The translations under genes and the position numbers were made by a program. This document shows positions 48,541 to 59,600 of a stretch of DNA of 64,000 nt, one piece after another. The notes below the pieces were generated by a model. The model saw only the letters and a program-made list of their open reading frames with translations. It searched no databases and had not been told where the DNA came from. The stretch is from Paragonimus westermani (taxonomy: Eukaryota; Platyhelminthes; Trematoda; Plagiorchiida; Troglotrematidae): positions 90,908 through 154,907 of the forward strand of contig QNGE01001223.1 in the NCBI GenBank assembly GCA_008508345.1, read 5' to 3'. Each line of letters begins with the position of its first letter. Positions within the stretch are counted from its first letter, which is position 1.

Positions 48541-48705
48541 CGGGTGAACGAGCGTTATATATATATATAATTAAAAACTACTAATTACTTATAAGAAGCC
48601 TAAGTTAATCAACATTCCTCTTATCCACAACCGGCATATATACATATATGTTCAGGCTACTTATAAGTAATTAGTAGTGAGTTTTTAATCGCCCGATTTC
48701 ACCCG
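48541..48705. mobile_element. fold-back (MITE-like) element of about 165 bp
   Basis: The outer arms CGGGTGA...GCG and CGC...TCACCCG and the inner arms ATTAAAAACTACTAATTACT... and its complement (48569-48602 against 48654-48689) pair along most of their length; the left arm carries an extra (TA)n. The centre has CATATATACATATATG. No clear target duplication. Could form a long hairpin. Confidence 0.7.
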
Positions 48706-49190
48706 AAGACAACGGGAGCCAAACACTCCCGGAGGTGGCATCGTGGAGGTCACTGGACAGCATGAGACCGGTAATTGTTCCTGAATCCCCTTGGAAGTCT
48801 TAGCTATTATCGGTGGACATACAACTTTTGGCAACCCTCTCGAAATGCTGGTAAATCACCCGATGTGATGCTATGAGCATGCGAATCTTGAACGTCTTCA
48901 TAAAAAATGGCAGGTGATTAGTTCAGGTAGTGACTATGGTAACTGGCGCACAAAAGAAAGCCTCTGGAAGGCACGCGTGTATGTAATGCCTCCTTGTTTC
49001 GAAGTTTCTGGGGGTGTCACATACCCCCCCCAAAAAAAATTGTCCACTAACTGGTAATGGGCATTTGCCGTATTTTGTAAATCCGGATTCCTCTAAGGTA
49101 CCATCATTTTTTTAAATCTCTGGCGCCGACTTACATACTGGACGCTAATTAGCCTGTTTTTCTACCCGGTCGGCGGATTTACCTACTGGA

Positions 49191-49778
49191 NNNNNNNNNN
49201 NNNNNNNNNNNNNNNNNNNNNNNNNNNNNNNNNNNNNNNNNNNNNNNNNNNNNNNNNNNNNNNNNNNNNNNNNNNNNNNNNNNNNNNNNNNNNNNNNNNN
49301 NNNNNNNNNNNNNNNNNNNNNNNNNNNNNNNNNNNNNNNNNNNNNNNNNNNNNNNNNNNNNNNNNNNNNNNNNNNNNNNNNNNNNNNNNNNNNNNNNNNN
49401 NNNNNNNNNNNNNNNNNNNNNNNNNNNNNNNNNNNNNNNNNNNNNNNNNNNNNNNNNNNNNNNNNNNNNNNNNNNNNNNNNNNNNNNNNNNNNNNNNNNN
49501 NNNNNNNNNNNNNNNNNNNNNNNNNNNNNNNNNNNNNNNNNNNNNNNNNNNNNNNNNNNNNNNNNNNNNNNNNNNNNNNNNNNNNNNNNNNNNNNNNNNN
49601 NNNNNNNNNNNNNNNNNNNNNNNNNNNNNNNNNNNNNNNNNNNNNNNNNNNNNNNNNNNNNNNNNNNNNNNNNNNNNNNNNNNNNNNNNNNNNNNNNNNN
49701 NNNNNNNNNNNNNNNNNNNNNNNNNNNNNNNNNNNNNNNNNNNNNNNNNNNNNNNNNNNNNNNNNNNNNNNNNNNNNN
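49191..49778. other. assembly gap, 588 N
   Basis: Run of N. The sequence to its right is the C-terminal end of a gypsy Pol, so the gap probably hides element sequence. Open frames drawn through the N are not real. Confidence 0.95.
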
Positions 49779-50177
49779 TGGGGGAGGTACGTTCGAAAAC
49801 CCGCCGCGATCGGATCAAGGACAACGTGCGCGACCGGATGAGTCATCGCTCGACTAGATCGGACCAACGGACGAGGCAGGGCAGGCTGGAATACGGTCAA
49901 GGCCAACATTGGATGGATGGCGGACAGCACGAGCAGCCGGACGAGCCATCGCGCAACGAAATCGGACAAACAGACGAGGAATGGCAAGGGGACAACCCCC
50001 CGATAGAAGGTGCCGATCACACATGTAAACCGGTCAGAAGTGCACACGACGTGTGAAATGAAACCGGGGGGGTGCTGCGGTTTGGAATTATGACTCATAA
50101 ACGAGAGAGCGCGCGTTGCGTGTGACTAGCGATTTGGACAATAAAGATTGTGCTTTATTGGACGCCTTCTCGCTACA
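49779..50177 (+). mobile_element. 3' end of a Ty3/gypsy element (copy 2): Pol C-terminus, purine tract, LTR
   Basis: The first frame after the gap reads WGRYVRKPAAIGSRTTCATG and stops near 49840; GRxVRxPxx is the usual end of gypsy Pol after the integrase. The rest to 50177 matches 1-270 closely. The purine tract AAACCGGGGGGG (to 50072) precedes TGCTGCGG...GCTACA (50073-50177), the likely LTR. No 5' LTR was seen left of the gap within the window. Confidence 0.75.
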
Positions 50178-53100
50178 ATATGTGTTCGGTGAAATTTCTA
50201 ACAGGTGAAAGGATTCCCGTTGTGGAACACTTTATGCAAAACAAAATGTGTAAAGCTTATGACAAAGATGTCCCAGCCTGTTTATCGGACGATCAGTTGA
50301 GTATCATGCTGTTTCACGGAATGCTGTGATCCGTCTGTCAGTTCTGTTGCTTGTTGTGTCAGGAGCAACATCCGGGTGATGTTGGAGGAGTTGTGAGCGT
50401 GCATCACAGGACATCATTATTTAACTGCCTCTAGTGTACTCCTAACGGATGTGAGAAGTAACATAAATTGTATAACATTGTATAACATCTTCAGCCTGTC
50501 TTATTCACCTTTAAGTTTCTGGTGATCCATATTTTGATATTTAACTAGTCCTCATCAGGTCGGTCATAAAGTCCTATGAGTTCCTGATGGTCATACTATC
50601 AAGACCGCTACAATTTATGGTGAAGAAAACTGAAATTACCGATCACAAATAATGTCGTGAGTCACTAAAGGATATATTACCGATACACAAAGTTGACAGG
50701 CAACCAAGGGATAAGATGAAAGGTTAATGGAGCAGGACAGAAAGCAAGCTTTTAGCTTGTGTCTTGTGTGCAAGTTTGTGAGGTACCGCTCAATATTCAC
50801 GGTATGTAAAATTTTGCAACAAAAAGGTACACATTGGCATTCGACACTGAAACGTAATCAGTGGTAAATAAGTAGAGTCGTTTCAAAGGTCACCTGTATA
50901 CGGAAAGCTAAGTTTCGGCTTGGGGCGTTTTTCAGGTTCGTGCATACAACATTTTCTTTTAACGGGAGACAACTGTTGTGGAACGAAAAAGTGTTTTTTC
51001 TACTCGAGTTGCGTTTCGTTTTAACAGGAGTGCAGTTAATTCACATGGACGCCAACTGATATAAACGCTACACAGTGTTTCAAACGTTTATTACGTTGGA
51101 ACTACTCAAATTTATGTATATCCACAATTGAAAGTGGCGTATTGTCAAGAGTGTTCTGAAAGCATAAATACTATAAACATTTGAGAAGAAAGAACGGTAA
51201 CGTAATAACAGTACGGCAATGAACAATCACACACGGAAACAAACTATGATCGTATTTCCATGCGGTTCAGAATAAGTCAGAATGAGTCACATTTTGTACC
51301 GAGCTTCCACCTTAGGTTCTCGTTCGTCTAATTTTCTCTTTGTTCTCTGTTATCTCCTAAATCTGACTTATCGACGCTAGTCGGTGAGACAAAATGGAGA
51401 TCATAATACGTTTTCGTCTGGGTGGACTACGTTCGCTTCATGGGTGAGACAAAGCAGTGTGTGCTAAGTGGCACAGAGGCTCATGGTGTTATTATCCAAC
51501 TTCGTGGAAGAACGGAGTCTCCATGCGCACTAAGCAATCACACTTATTTTGAAAAGTGTATAAGTTAGCCGAGGTTATACAAAGTAGGAATCTGCACTAT
51601 ACCAAACGGCTTAATTGTTGACTAAGCTTACTGATCCGCTTTGTTTTACACTGCTGTGTTTATTGGGTAGCCAATATTCCATTCACGACTGACGCTTACC
51701 ATGGTAGCCCTGTAATCTGGTTGACCTTCTGAAGCAGACCGCTTTAATTCGTGTTTACTGATTGGGATTCGGTTGTAATAGAGTATAATTCTGCACAAAA
51801 CACGAACTAAACTCTGCTTGGGTTGATTAATTACTTTGCATAAAGTTGTATCATTCCTCTGCGCAATTTCTGTTGGCTAACTGGTACTCCCTTATCAGCA
51901 AATTATGTCACTGAGTGTCATCTTATCGGTATGCAGGTTTTAGTTGAGCGCATTAACAGATGAAATTGGCGTGTTTAATTTTAAACCCAACTCACCATAT
52001 CGAAGTCACACCAGTTATTCCGATCCCTTTGTTTCTTCTCTCCGCTATCTGTCTACAGTTGCTTTCCCCAAAAGTCAGCTGACTTCCGAACTGGATTGTG
52101 TTCAGACATAGTCCGCAAATGTAAGTGCGTGTACAACTTTAATCAAAGATTAAAACATCAGTTTGCCAAAGCATTCGTTTCAGGAAGCGCTCAAGAGGAA
52201 GACCGGGCTATTGTGGTTCCGACAAGATAGAGTCTGAGCTGTGTCCTTCTTCTCTTGCTGACTAAAACATACATCACACTTGTTCCGATTGTCCATCACA
52301 GTGAGTTTCTGTTTTTTAGATGCAAAAGATGAGTATCCTGTTTCGTCTTAAAGTTGTGTGACAGTCGTTTGGTAGCTCCTACGGCAATAAGTGCGTCCTT
52401 GTTTTCTTGAGTGTGATATGTACCGGCATGTTGATGAGTGAAGCCTAGTTTCTGACTGAATTCAGGGGATTACAGGCCATCGAACAGTGATCACTTACAT
52501 TAATGGCATTGATGGCAATGCAATTTGAGTGTCGAATGTGCAGAAAAAGTTTGATGTGGCAGAATTTACGGAAGCAGCCGATTAGGGTACAGGTATCCAC
52601 TGTTATTTCCTGCAGCGCTTCCTAAGACACACAGTGGATCCTCAGAGATTCCTTCTTTCTACGCTATCCACTATTTAGTACATTAGGTAATTTGACATGT
52701 CATCCAGGATTCCATTTGTCACTTCAAACAAGAACGTCAGTGTTCCCGCTATTCTGATAATGTTGAATACTTCAGAATAAATAAGATGGGTTTGTTTCAA
52801 ACTATATTACTACACTACTTCGTGTATCACGGTGAGTATCAGATAATCCTGAACTAGTATGTTGTATTACCAGTGACTGTGAATTGTGAGTTTCTTTGGT
52901 GGGACCTCTTTGCCGCGACCGTACATTCAAAAACACTTTTTGAAGTAACATTTAGATAGTGCTCTACTTTGTGTCACACTTCATCAGCTGAAGCTATTTT
53001 TTTCTTAAATGTGATGTGTTCAGTCATGCTGACGCCTCCAGAGTATTGATGAACTCTACCGCAAACCTGGAGACATGCTAGCAACAGGGTATTAGTGATG

Positions 53101-54014
53101 TGTATATTTCTCTACCAACGATGAATCTTCGCTGGGAATGTCCTGGACTGATACGCATTGTCTTGCTTATGATTGATACCAGCAGTTTACTGCATATAAA
53201 CACAGTGTTTTTATCCGGAAGATGTAATAGCTGGACAGTTCCAGTGCATACACCTGAGCGAGTCTTTCGTTTTCACCTTGGACACATCATTAGTGGGAAG
53301 TTGGTAGCGTTCACATTCGAAAACCAGTTGTTGTCCTCTCTGTAAAAGTGCTGCTTCCAACTCACGCTGGCTGTTGTCACAGTGTACCACAAGAAGTACA
53401 TGGGATTAAATACTTTGGCATAGGAGCAGAGGTAGCCGATTCTCTAACCTGACTGAGTGCACACATCGCCATGGGCGTTACGATGCATCAAGGAATTGGA
53501 TACCGTCAACCTGGAGAATCGACAAACTGTAATTAGCCTCCGCCAATTGATGAGCAGTCCGTGATTTGGTTGCTTTAGTTTGGATGCCACACAAAACCGA
53601 TTACACTTTTGCCGTTCAGACAGAACTTTCAGCGAACCCGTTTAGAGAAAAACCCACTAAACTCGGTTATCATCCTCATTACAGCCTATCAATAGTTGAC
53701 TTCATTATTGCAACATGGTTTTGTTCCCCACTTCACAATACCGTGATGATCTGCGGTAGGGATCCGCAGGTACTGTAAATGTCCCGTTCGGGAGAAATTT
53801 CGATTAGCCGTCCCGTTAAAAACAATTAAATTATACACGCATGGCCAACACGAACGGCACTTCAGGAGGTGGTTGGAGAGAAAACTTTGTCGGTCATCGG
53901 TTCTGCCGCTAACCAAATTCATGATCAGTACCATTCGCCCATCTTAACTGGAGTCCCCAGAAAGGAGTGGGTTAACATACCGGTTCACCATTGATCACCG
54001 CTGTCGCGTTCGGA
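50178..54014. other. no gene recognised; one candidate small exon
   Basis: At 52059-52120 a stretch between CTGTCTACAG and GTAAGTGCG has a single open frame (CFPQKSADFRTGLCSDIVRK); splice sites are good but no family is recognised. ATGGGTTTGTTTCAAACT... before a GTGAGT donor near 52831 is another weak possibility. Otherwise nothing. Confidence 0.35.
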
Positions 54015-54195
54015 GAGAACTTCAGTCAACCAACTTCTAAAAGTAGCGCCAGACACGAGGTTCTCTCTCGTTGAAGCTCATCAGCAACGCATATCCTTGC
54101 TTCCAATGAAATTCGAACTCCGACCACGTCTTTATAAGGCAACCGTGTTGACCATTACATCATGGACTTCATATTGGATTCAACCAAGTGCCAAG
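54015..54195 (-). repeat. tRNA-derived SINE, copy B
   Basis: Same layout as 47985-48180: A-box-like TGTAATGGTCAACACGG (near 54160-54143), GGTTGCCTTATAAA, then B-box GGAGTTCGAATTTC (near 54122-54109) and the body. More diverged in the body than in the head. Confidence 0.65.
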
Positions 54196-54884
54196 GCATC
54201 GACTAAAAGTGGTGAGATTTCGAATGTTGCCCGTTGTCGAAGCCATCAGCATCCGATTGCGCAACCCTGACCTCTGCGGTCAGAAAAAGTTCGTGCGGAC
54301 GCTTAACCTCCCCTGGCCCACAATCAATTAAGCCCATGATTTGGAACATTGATCACGTAACTGATAACAAACATGTCGTTTCTTAACCTATATTGACCGT
54401 TTATCTGACTCACACTAGTCACTGTTTTCATAATGGTGACGTAATTGTATCAAAACGTCGTCTCCGTGTGTGCCTATGACGTGTCTGACCTCACTTGAAC
54501 TTGCTATTTGTTTTGTTCGCTTTCCCATGACAACTCTGTTTCATATAAATGTTATGTATTTGGCCTGATGATGAATAACCGAAAACGAGCTTGTTCGCTA
54601 CACCATTTTTCTGATGAGTACTTTGGGGATTTTTAACCGTTTTCATATTTATTGTGTTGTAATTAGCCTGATGATCAAACACAGAAAACAAGTCTTGTTC
54701 GCTACTCTGTCGTTCTCATGACTTCAATGGGTATTTTCGACCGAATTCAACTAAAACAACAAACGCGACGCACCAGCCCCATTCACTCGCGACTAAGGCC
54801 CAAGAAAGCCACCTGAGGGATTAACTGATATTCAGAGTATGGCCGCTGTAAGGATTTGCACTAGTGACGGGCTCCAATAAAGGC

Positions 54885-54985
54885 GAAACTCGAGTGTTGT
54901 GCTCCTTTTCCGGAGAGGTTGACTGAAAAGTCTACGGAAATGCAATCACTTGTGAGTGATGTTCAACTTGTGTCAGTCAAATCTC
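54885..54985 (+). repeat. SINE body fragment, copy C
   Basis: Contains GCGAAACTCGAGTGTTGTGCTCC and GACTGAAAAGTCTACGG, then TGTGAGTGATGTTCAACTTG, matching the body of copies A and B (read on their minus strand) and the arms of the palindrome at 63170-63312. Confidence 0.6.
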
Positions 54986-55450
54986 CTACTATTACCAGCA
55001 CTGTCGATTCACTTCCCGACACTTTCCTATGTGATCAACCAGTCTGTTTTACGGGGGAGTGATCTGCAGCGCTAGTGTTGAATCATTCCGTTTTAGTCAT
55101 TTATCTGGTCTAATTGGAAGGCACCTTGTGGAAATACTTTGCACAAATGAGACAGTTTGTCTATATTCTACAGATTCAAGGTTGCCTGCTCGTTTGTCAG
55201 TTTCAGTTGTTTTAGAGTCACATAAGTTGATTTCAGAAAAACCCCGTTAGATCTCAGTGGCCAAGTAAGAAATCCGTCTCTGAGTCAAAACATATACTTG
55301 TTAATTTTTGAACAGTTCCATTATTGGTATTCATGTTTCTCGTAGGAAGATACGCTGAGACAACCACCAACTTCCCCTTCTTCATCGCAATCCGATTTCA
55401 ACCTATACATCACCTAAGTTTATTGCTAGCCTTTACATGCATACAGGCAC

Positions 55451-55512
55451 TTTAGTCGGTCTCTTCACAAGTTTCACTCTTGTTTAAGATAACCAGTAAG
55501 GTGTATTTTTAT
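55451..55512 (-). repeat. SINE body fragment, copy D
   Basis: TAGTCGGTCTC followed by GTTTCACTCTTGTTTAAG, matching copy A (CAGTCGGCTCC, GTTTCACTCTTGTTAGAG) with a small deletion. Confidence 0.55.
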
Positions 55513-55869
55513 GACTTCAGAGGTTTGAACTGTCATCAGGCGTTCGTACACCAACAAAATTCTGGATTGGTCAACAGCATTACTGAAAAAGTTTCATGAA
55601 GTAGGGGGTTTCAATCTGACTCAGAAACCCTGATCACGGAGTTAGCGAACAGAGCCAGGTAACAAGTGTAGGCTACTTGTCACTCAAAAACGAAAGTGGT
55701 TGATTGTTGGTACATATTTTGCCTGATGTAAGATAGGTGGCTCAGTTGCAAATAGTGGTTACTCATGGAAGCTTGACCGGAATTCAACTTCCGTTTACCG
55801 TAGAGATATGGATTGTTGACGAGCTCTAGCAAGAACGAACCTCAGACCAAGTGATATCTCTCAGAAAAG

Positions 55870-55935
55870 CTCGCCTAAAATTCCGTTACCACAAACGCTG
55901 TGATCAAATGTGAGCGATGTTTCAGTCCTACCAGT
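55870..55935 (+). repeat. SINE body fragment, copy E
   Basis: CGCTGTGATCAAATGTGAGCGATG matches the arm of the palindrome (CGCTGCGATCAAATGTGAGTGATG). Confidence 0.55.
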
Positions 55936-56320
55936 CAGTGATTCTGGACCCGTAACATGTAATCCATACGATCATGCTAGTTTTCATCATGTTAGATCTT
56001 AGACCATTTCAGGTTGTGGCACAGCATTGGTGACTTTCCAGGACCAAGGTGCTAACCAACATCGGATTCATTTCACAACAGTTGGGATCATCCTTGATTT
56101 ATGGTTAAGACATCAGTAGTTCAAGGTTGACAGCAACATCTTCAAACAGGTTTTCGAAATGTTACAGAACTGTATCCTCATCAGTCATATCAATCAAGTA
56201 TAAGGTAACGTGCTTCTAACAGTATGAGATAACAACACAGTGTTATAATAAGTGTGAGTTTTTTTCTACTGATTATGGCGAATACTTCCGGTTAAAACGG
56301 TTTCATGAGGCGGGCATTAG

Positions 56321-56602
56321 TTGTCCACGGCATATTACAAGCAAGCTGGAGAAAATTTCGTGCAAGCATCCAACCAATTCGGAATTCAGCCACATTGTAT
56401 ATACCTTATCGTTACAACCCACTGTCATGTGAAGAGTGTCTATGTATGGACTATAGCGCCAGGAAAAAACAGTATAGAATCCATAAGTTGGCGTAAAATT
56501 CAACAAAACGCTGTTGTTCATTTAAGGACCTGAAATCCAAAACCAGATTTGACTTTGTCTGAACCGTATGTCCGCGAAATAAACAGATTTGATAAACACA
56601 AG
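56321..56602 (+). other. candidate exon with one in-frame stop, unassigned
   Basis: Acceptor-like CATTAG before and consensus donor GTAAGT after. The frame is 94 codons with a single TGA at 56531-56533; after it reads LTLSEPYVREINRFDKHK up to the donor. It may be a real or decayed exon; no family recognised. Confidence 0.25.
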
Positions 56603-59600
56603 GTAAGTAGGCAACTAACATGACTTCCGTTCTTCAATTGATTTCAGGCTACGTAAATAAATAACTATGATTTACAGCCGGTCGTTTTATCGCTGTCGTT
56701 TCCATATGCCTCAATTGATAACTAAACTTAAAAGCTGATTGGCTCATCTGCGATCTGCCTCACGCCCACGCAATTCTCCTATCCTCCCCACTATCCCACG
56801 GTTTTCCGTTTACTAAACTGATCGATGCCATCATCCGCGTAATGCTTGGCGAGTACGAGTTGACTGACAACGTCTGCATTCACCAGTACCGACAGAGAAT
56901 TAGTCGTTTTTAGCAAAGTTTGAAGACATTTGCATTGTGATCTGCGAATTTGGGACTATACAAGTATACAATCTGTCCACCTGTGACGAAGTTACTACGG
57001 AAAATTGCGTGTGCATCACGTGATATTACGATCAGTTAAAAGGACACTTTAACAGACAAAAGTGAGTGGTTTTATAACTATTTGAAACCTTATGGTGAAT
57101 CATTTAATAATGTACCAACGTCGAATAAGTTAGAATGGAAGAACTAGAATGAAGAAGTGCCAACAAACCAGTAACCTGTCATGTTTTAAAACGAATTTCT
57201 AGTAAATAGGTTATTGGATGTGGTCAGGAAGTGATGAACAACGATCAGTTGGTCAGAACTGGCATTCACAAGGTGCTTCCGAATTAACTCAATAGCAGCC
57301 TGGTATTATTAGTAAATGTGCAGGCGTCTTAGAATCGATTGGTAGGATTGATCGATAATACCGAACAATGCTTGCTGTTTAGACGTCTTCCAACCCAGTC
57401 ATAGTAAAGCGGTTTCAGCTAGACTGTTCGGTTTTGTTTCTTTTTCTGGTTGACTTTGTGGTTCGGCTGTGTGAAACGCGTGGGAGTAATCAAAATTGGT
57501 AAATACTTCGCCAACTTGCACAATCTACCGTTTGTGTTTTAATGCAGTAGCATTCACCTACCGTTCGTTGTATGACCCGATTGCAAACAAATCGAGTCAG
57601 TTTGGCAGAGAAACTGGCTACAAAAACGGATCAACGGATTGTTCCAGTTTTATAATGAGTGGTCACCTTCTACACATCGGTCTCAGATGAGCAGAGGAGT
57701 TAGGAGAACTTTGCTGATCTGTCAGTAACACTCAGAAAATTAAACGAAAATTGTTCTTTTTAATTGGTGTGCTAGATGAACTAGGTGAACAGATGAGTTG
57801 ATCAGGACTCGAAATACCCATCATCCAAGGATGGTTATTTAAGTCATAAAATAGGCACTTCTTACTGATCCTTATGGGACCAAACTACCGTAAGTTTTCC
57901 TGTCACAATCTAGCCATTTTAAATTGCTTTTAGCATGTAACTAGCAAGTTTAAATGGCTTATCACCGACTTTCGTCAGCACTGATTGTCTAACGTAATTT
58001 TTGCCGTAAAAACTTTGAACAGAGTAGACGGAAACAGCTTTTGCAAAGTGCACCTCTCGAACACACATTTCAGTGCACCTCAGTAAGTATACACTTCAGT
58101 CTGTGGGTTGATATAACAAACTTCATTGGACATTGTGATAATGGGACAAGTCATAAAGAGTTGATATCATCGTTTGCTGGGCGCTCATTGATATTTTGAC
58201 CCCAAGTGAACTTGCACAACAAAAATTAGAAGGCTTCTCCGGTTAGCGGAGACGGTAGCAATTAACAAGTGGAAGCCTGCATTCTGCGTACACAATGACT
58301 TGGTCATACTTACCAGGTTGCTCTGGTAGTTAATGAGCTTTGATGTATGCACGTGTTTCACTGTCGACTGCCATTTGGCTTCACAATGTCCACAGAAGTT
58401 TGTTAGATAAGCTCTCAGACTGATGTATGCGTTTGGTGAGATACAGCGAAATGTGCTGGAGAGATGCATTGTGCAAAAACTGTTTCCCACATCTCTGTTA
58501 TCGAATAGCTTCTATGGAACAAGAACACTCTCGAATAACGATTGATTTGCGTAACGGACCAAGTGCCTATAGATCGTACTACGAACTCAGCGTGTTTGTG
58601 TGCCCCTACAAGATTGGGATACACTGGTTTGAATGAGCTCAGATTCCCGACAGGCCTGAAAAACACTCTACATACAGTAATGACGAAAGTCAGTGGACAC
58701 TAATGCAATCTAAGGGGCAACTTTGTGTAGATCGGTTAAGTGTGAGCTCTTTTTGGGACTCTATGCGTTAGAATATTAGTTGATAAAGTGATTTTAAACT
58801 GTGACAAACCAATTTCCAAGAGCTACGAAAGCTGGATTAGTGGCCTTTGTTCCCGGCTATCAATGGTTCATCGTGACGCCCAACAATTAAAAGTGCAAGT
58901 GAGTTCCCCAAAAAGGACGATGACTCACTGAAAGCACATCCGTTACGGTCAGTAATACTAAGTTACCTCTACGGATAGGTTATCAACCAGTGCATTGCTC
59001 ACGGGCGATGATGGCTAAAGTTTCATTGTGGTAAGCCGGTTACGTCCAATGCGATATCAATGAGATACTAGTCCACAAGCCTGCTTCGCAGATTGCAAGA
59101 TTATGATCAAATCATAGCGGTGACCTAAATAAGCGATGAGGAGATGAGCTCTGACCAAAAAAGCGGAGCATAAGTAGACAAACTTTTCTCCTAACTGAGT
59201 GACTGTGACTGACGGCAACTGTCTCCCCGGCCAGTAACTAGATTTGAATGCCCCTGGCATTATTCAGAAGGTTTCTTACAAGTCGTTTTACTGGCCACAG
59301 TTTACCCTACTGAAACCATTGATGTTGACCAATGTGATCACTGGTCCTCATCACTACTATATGTCGACTGATCGTCCTTGTTCTCATTCGTCAACATTTT
59401 CGAGTGAAAAACGTACACAAACACTCACTCGCGCAATGTGCCTTGCGTACGCTAAACATACGCCTTCATACAACTGCATTAATTTATATGAATATCATAC
59501 ATTAGATGATTTCCTATCAGAACGAGGTATGTTGAATGTGTGGACACTGTTACCTCTTTTCACGCGGACTGTTGTCTCAATTACAACATCGATTCCCTAG

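Noticed and set aside
49145..50098. Long minus-strand open frames of 213 and 317 codons
   Set aside because: They run through the 588-base N gap, which cannot contain a stop by construction; the real signal here is the plus-strand gypsy Pol end.
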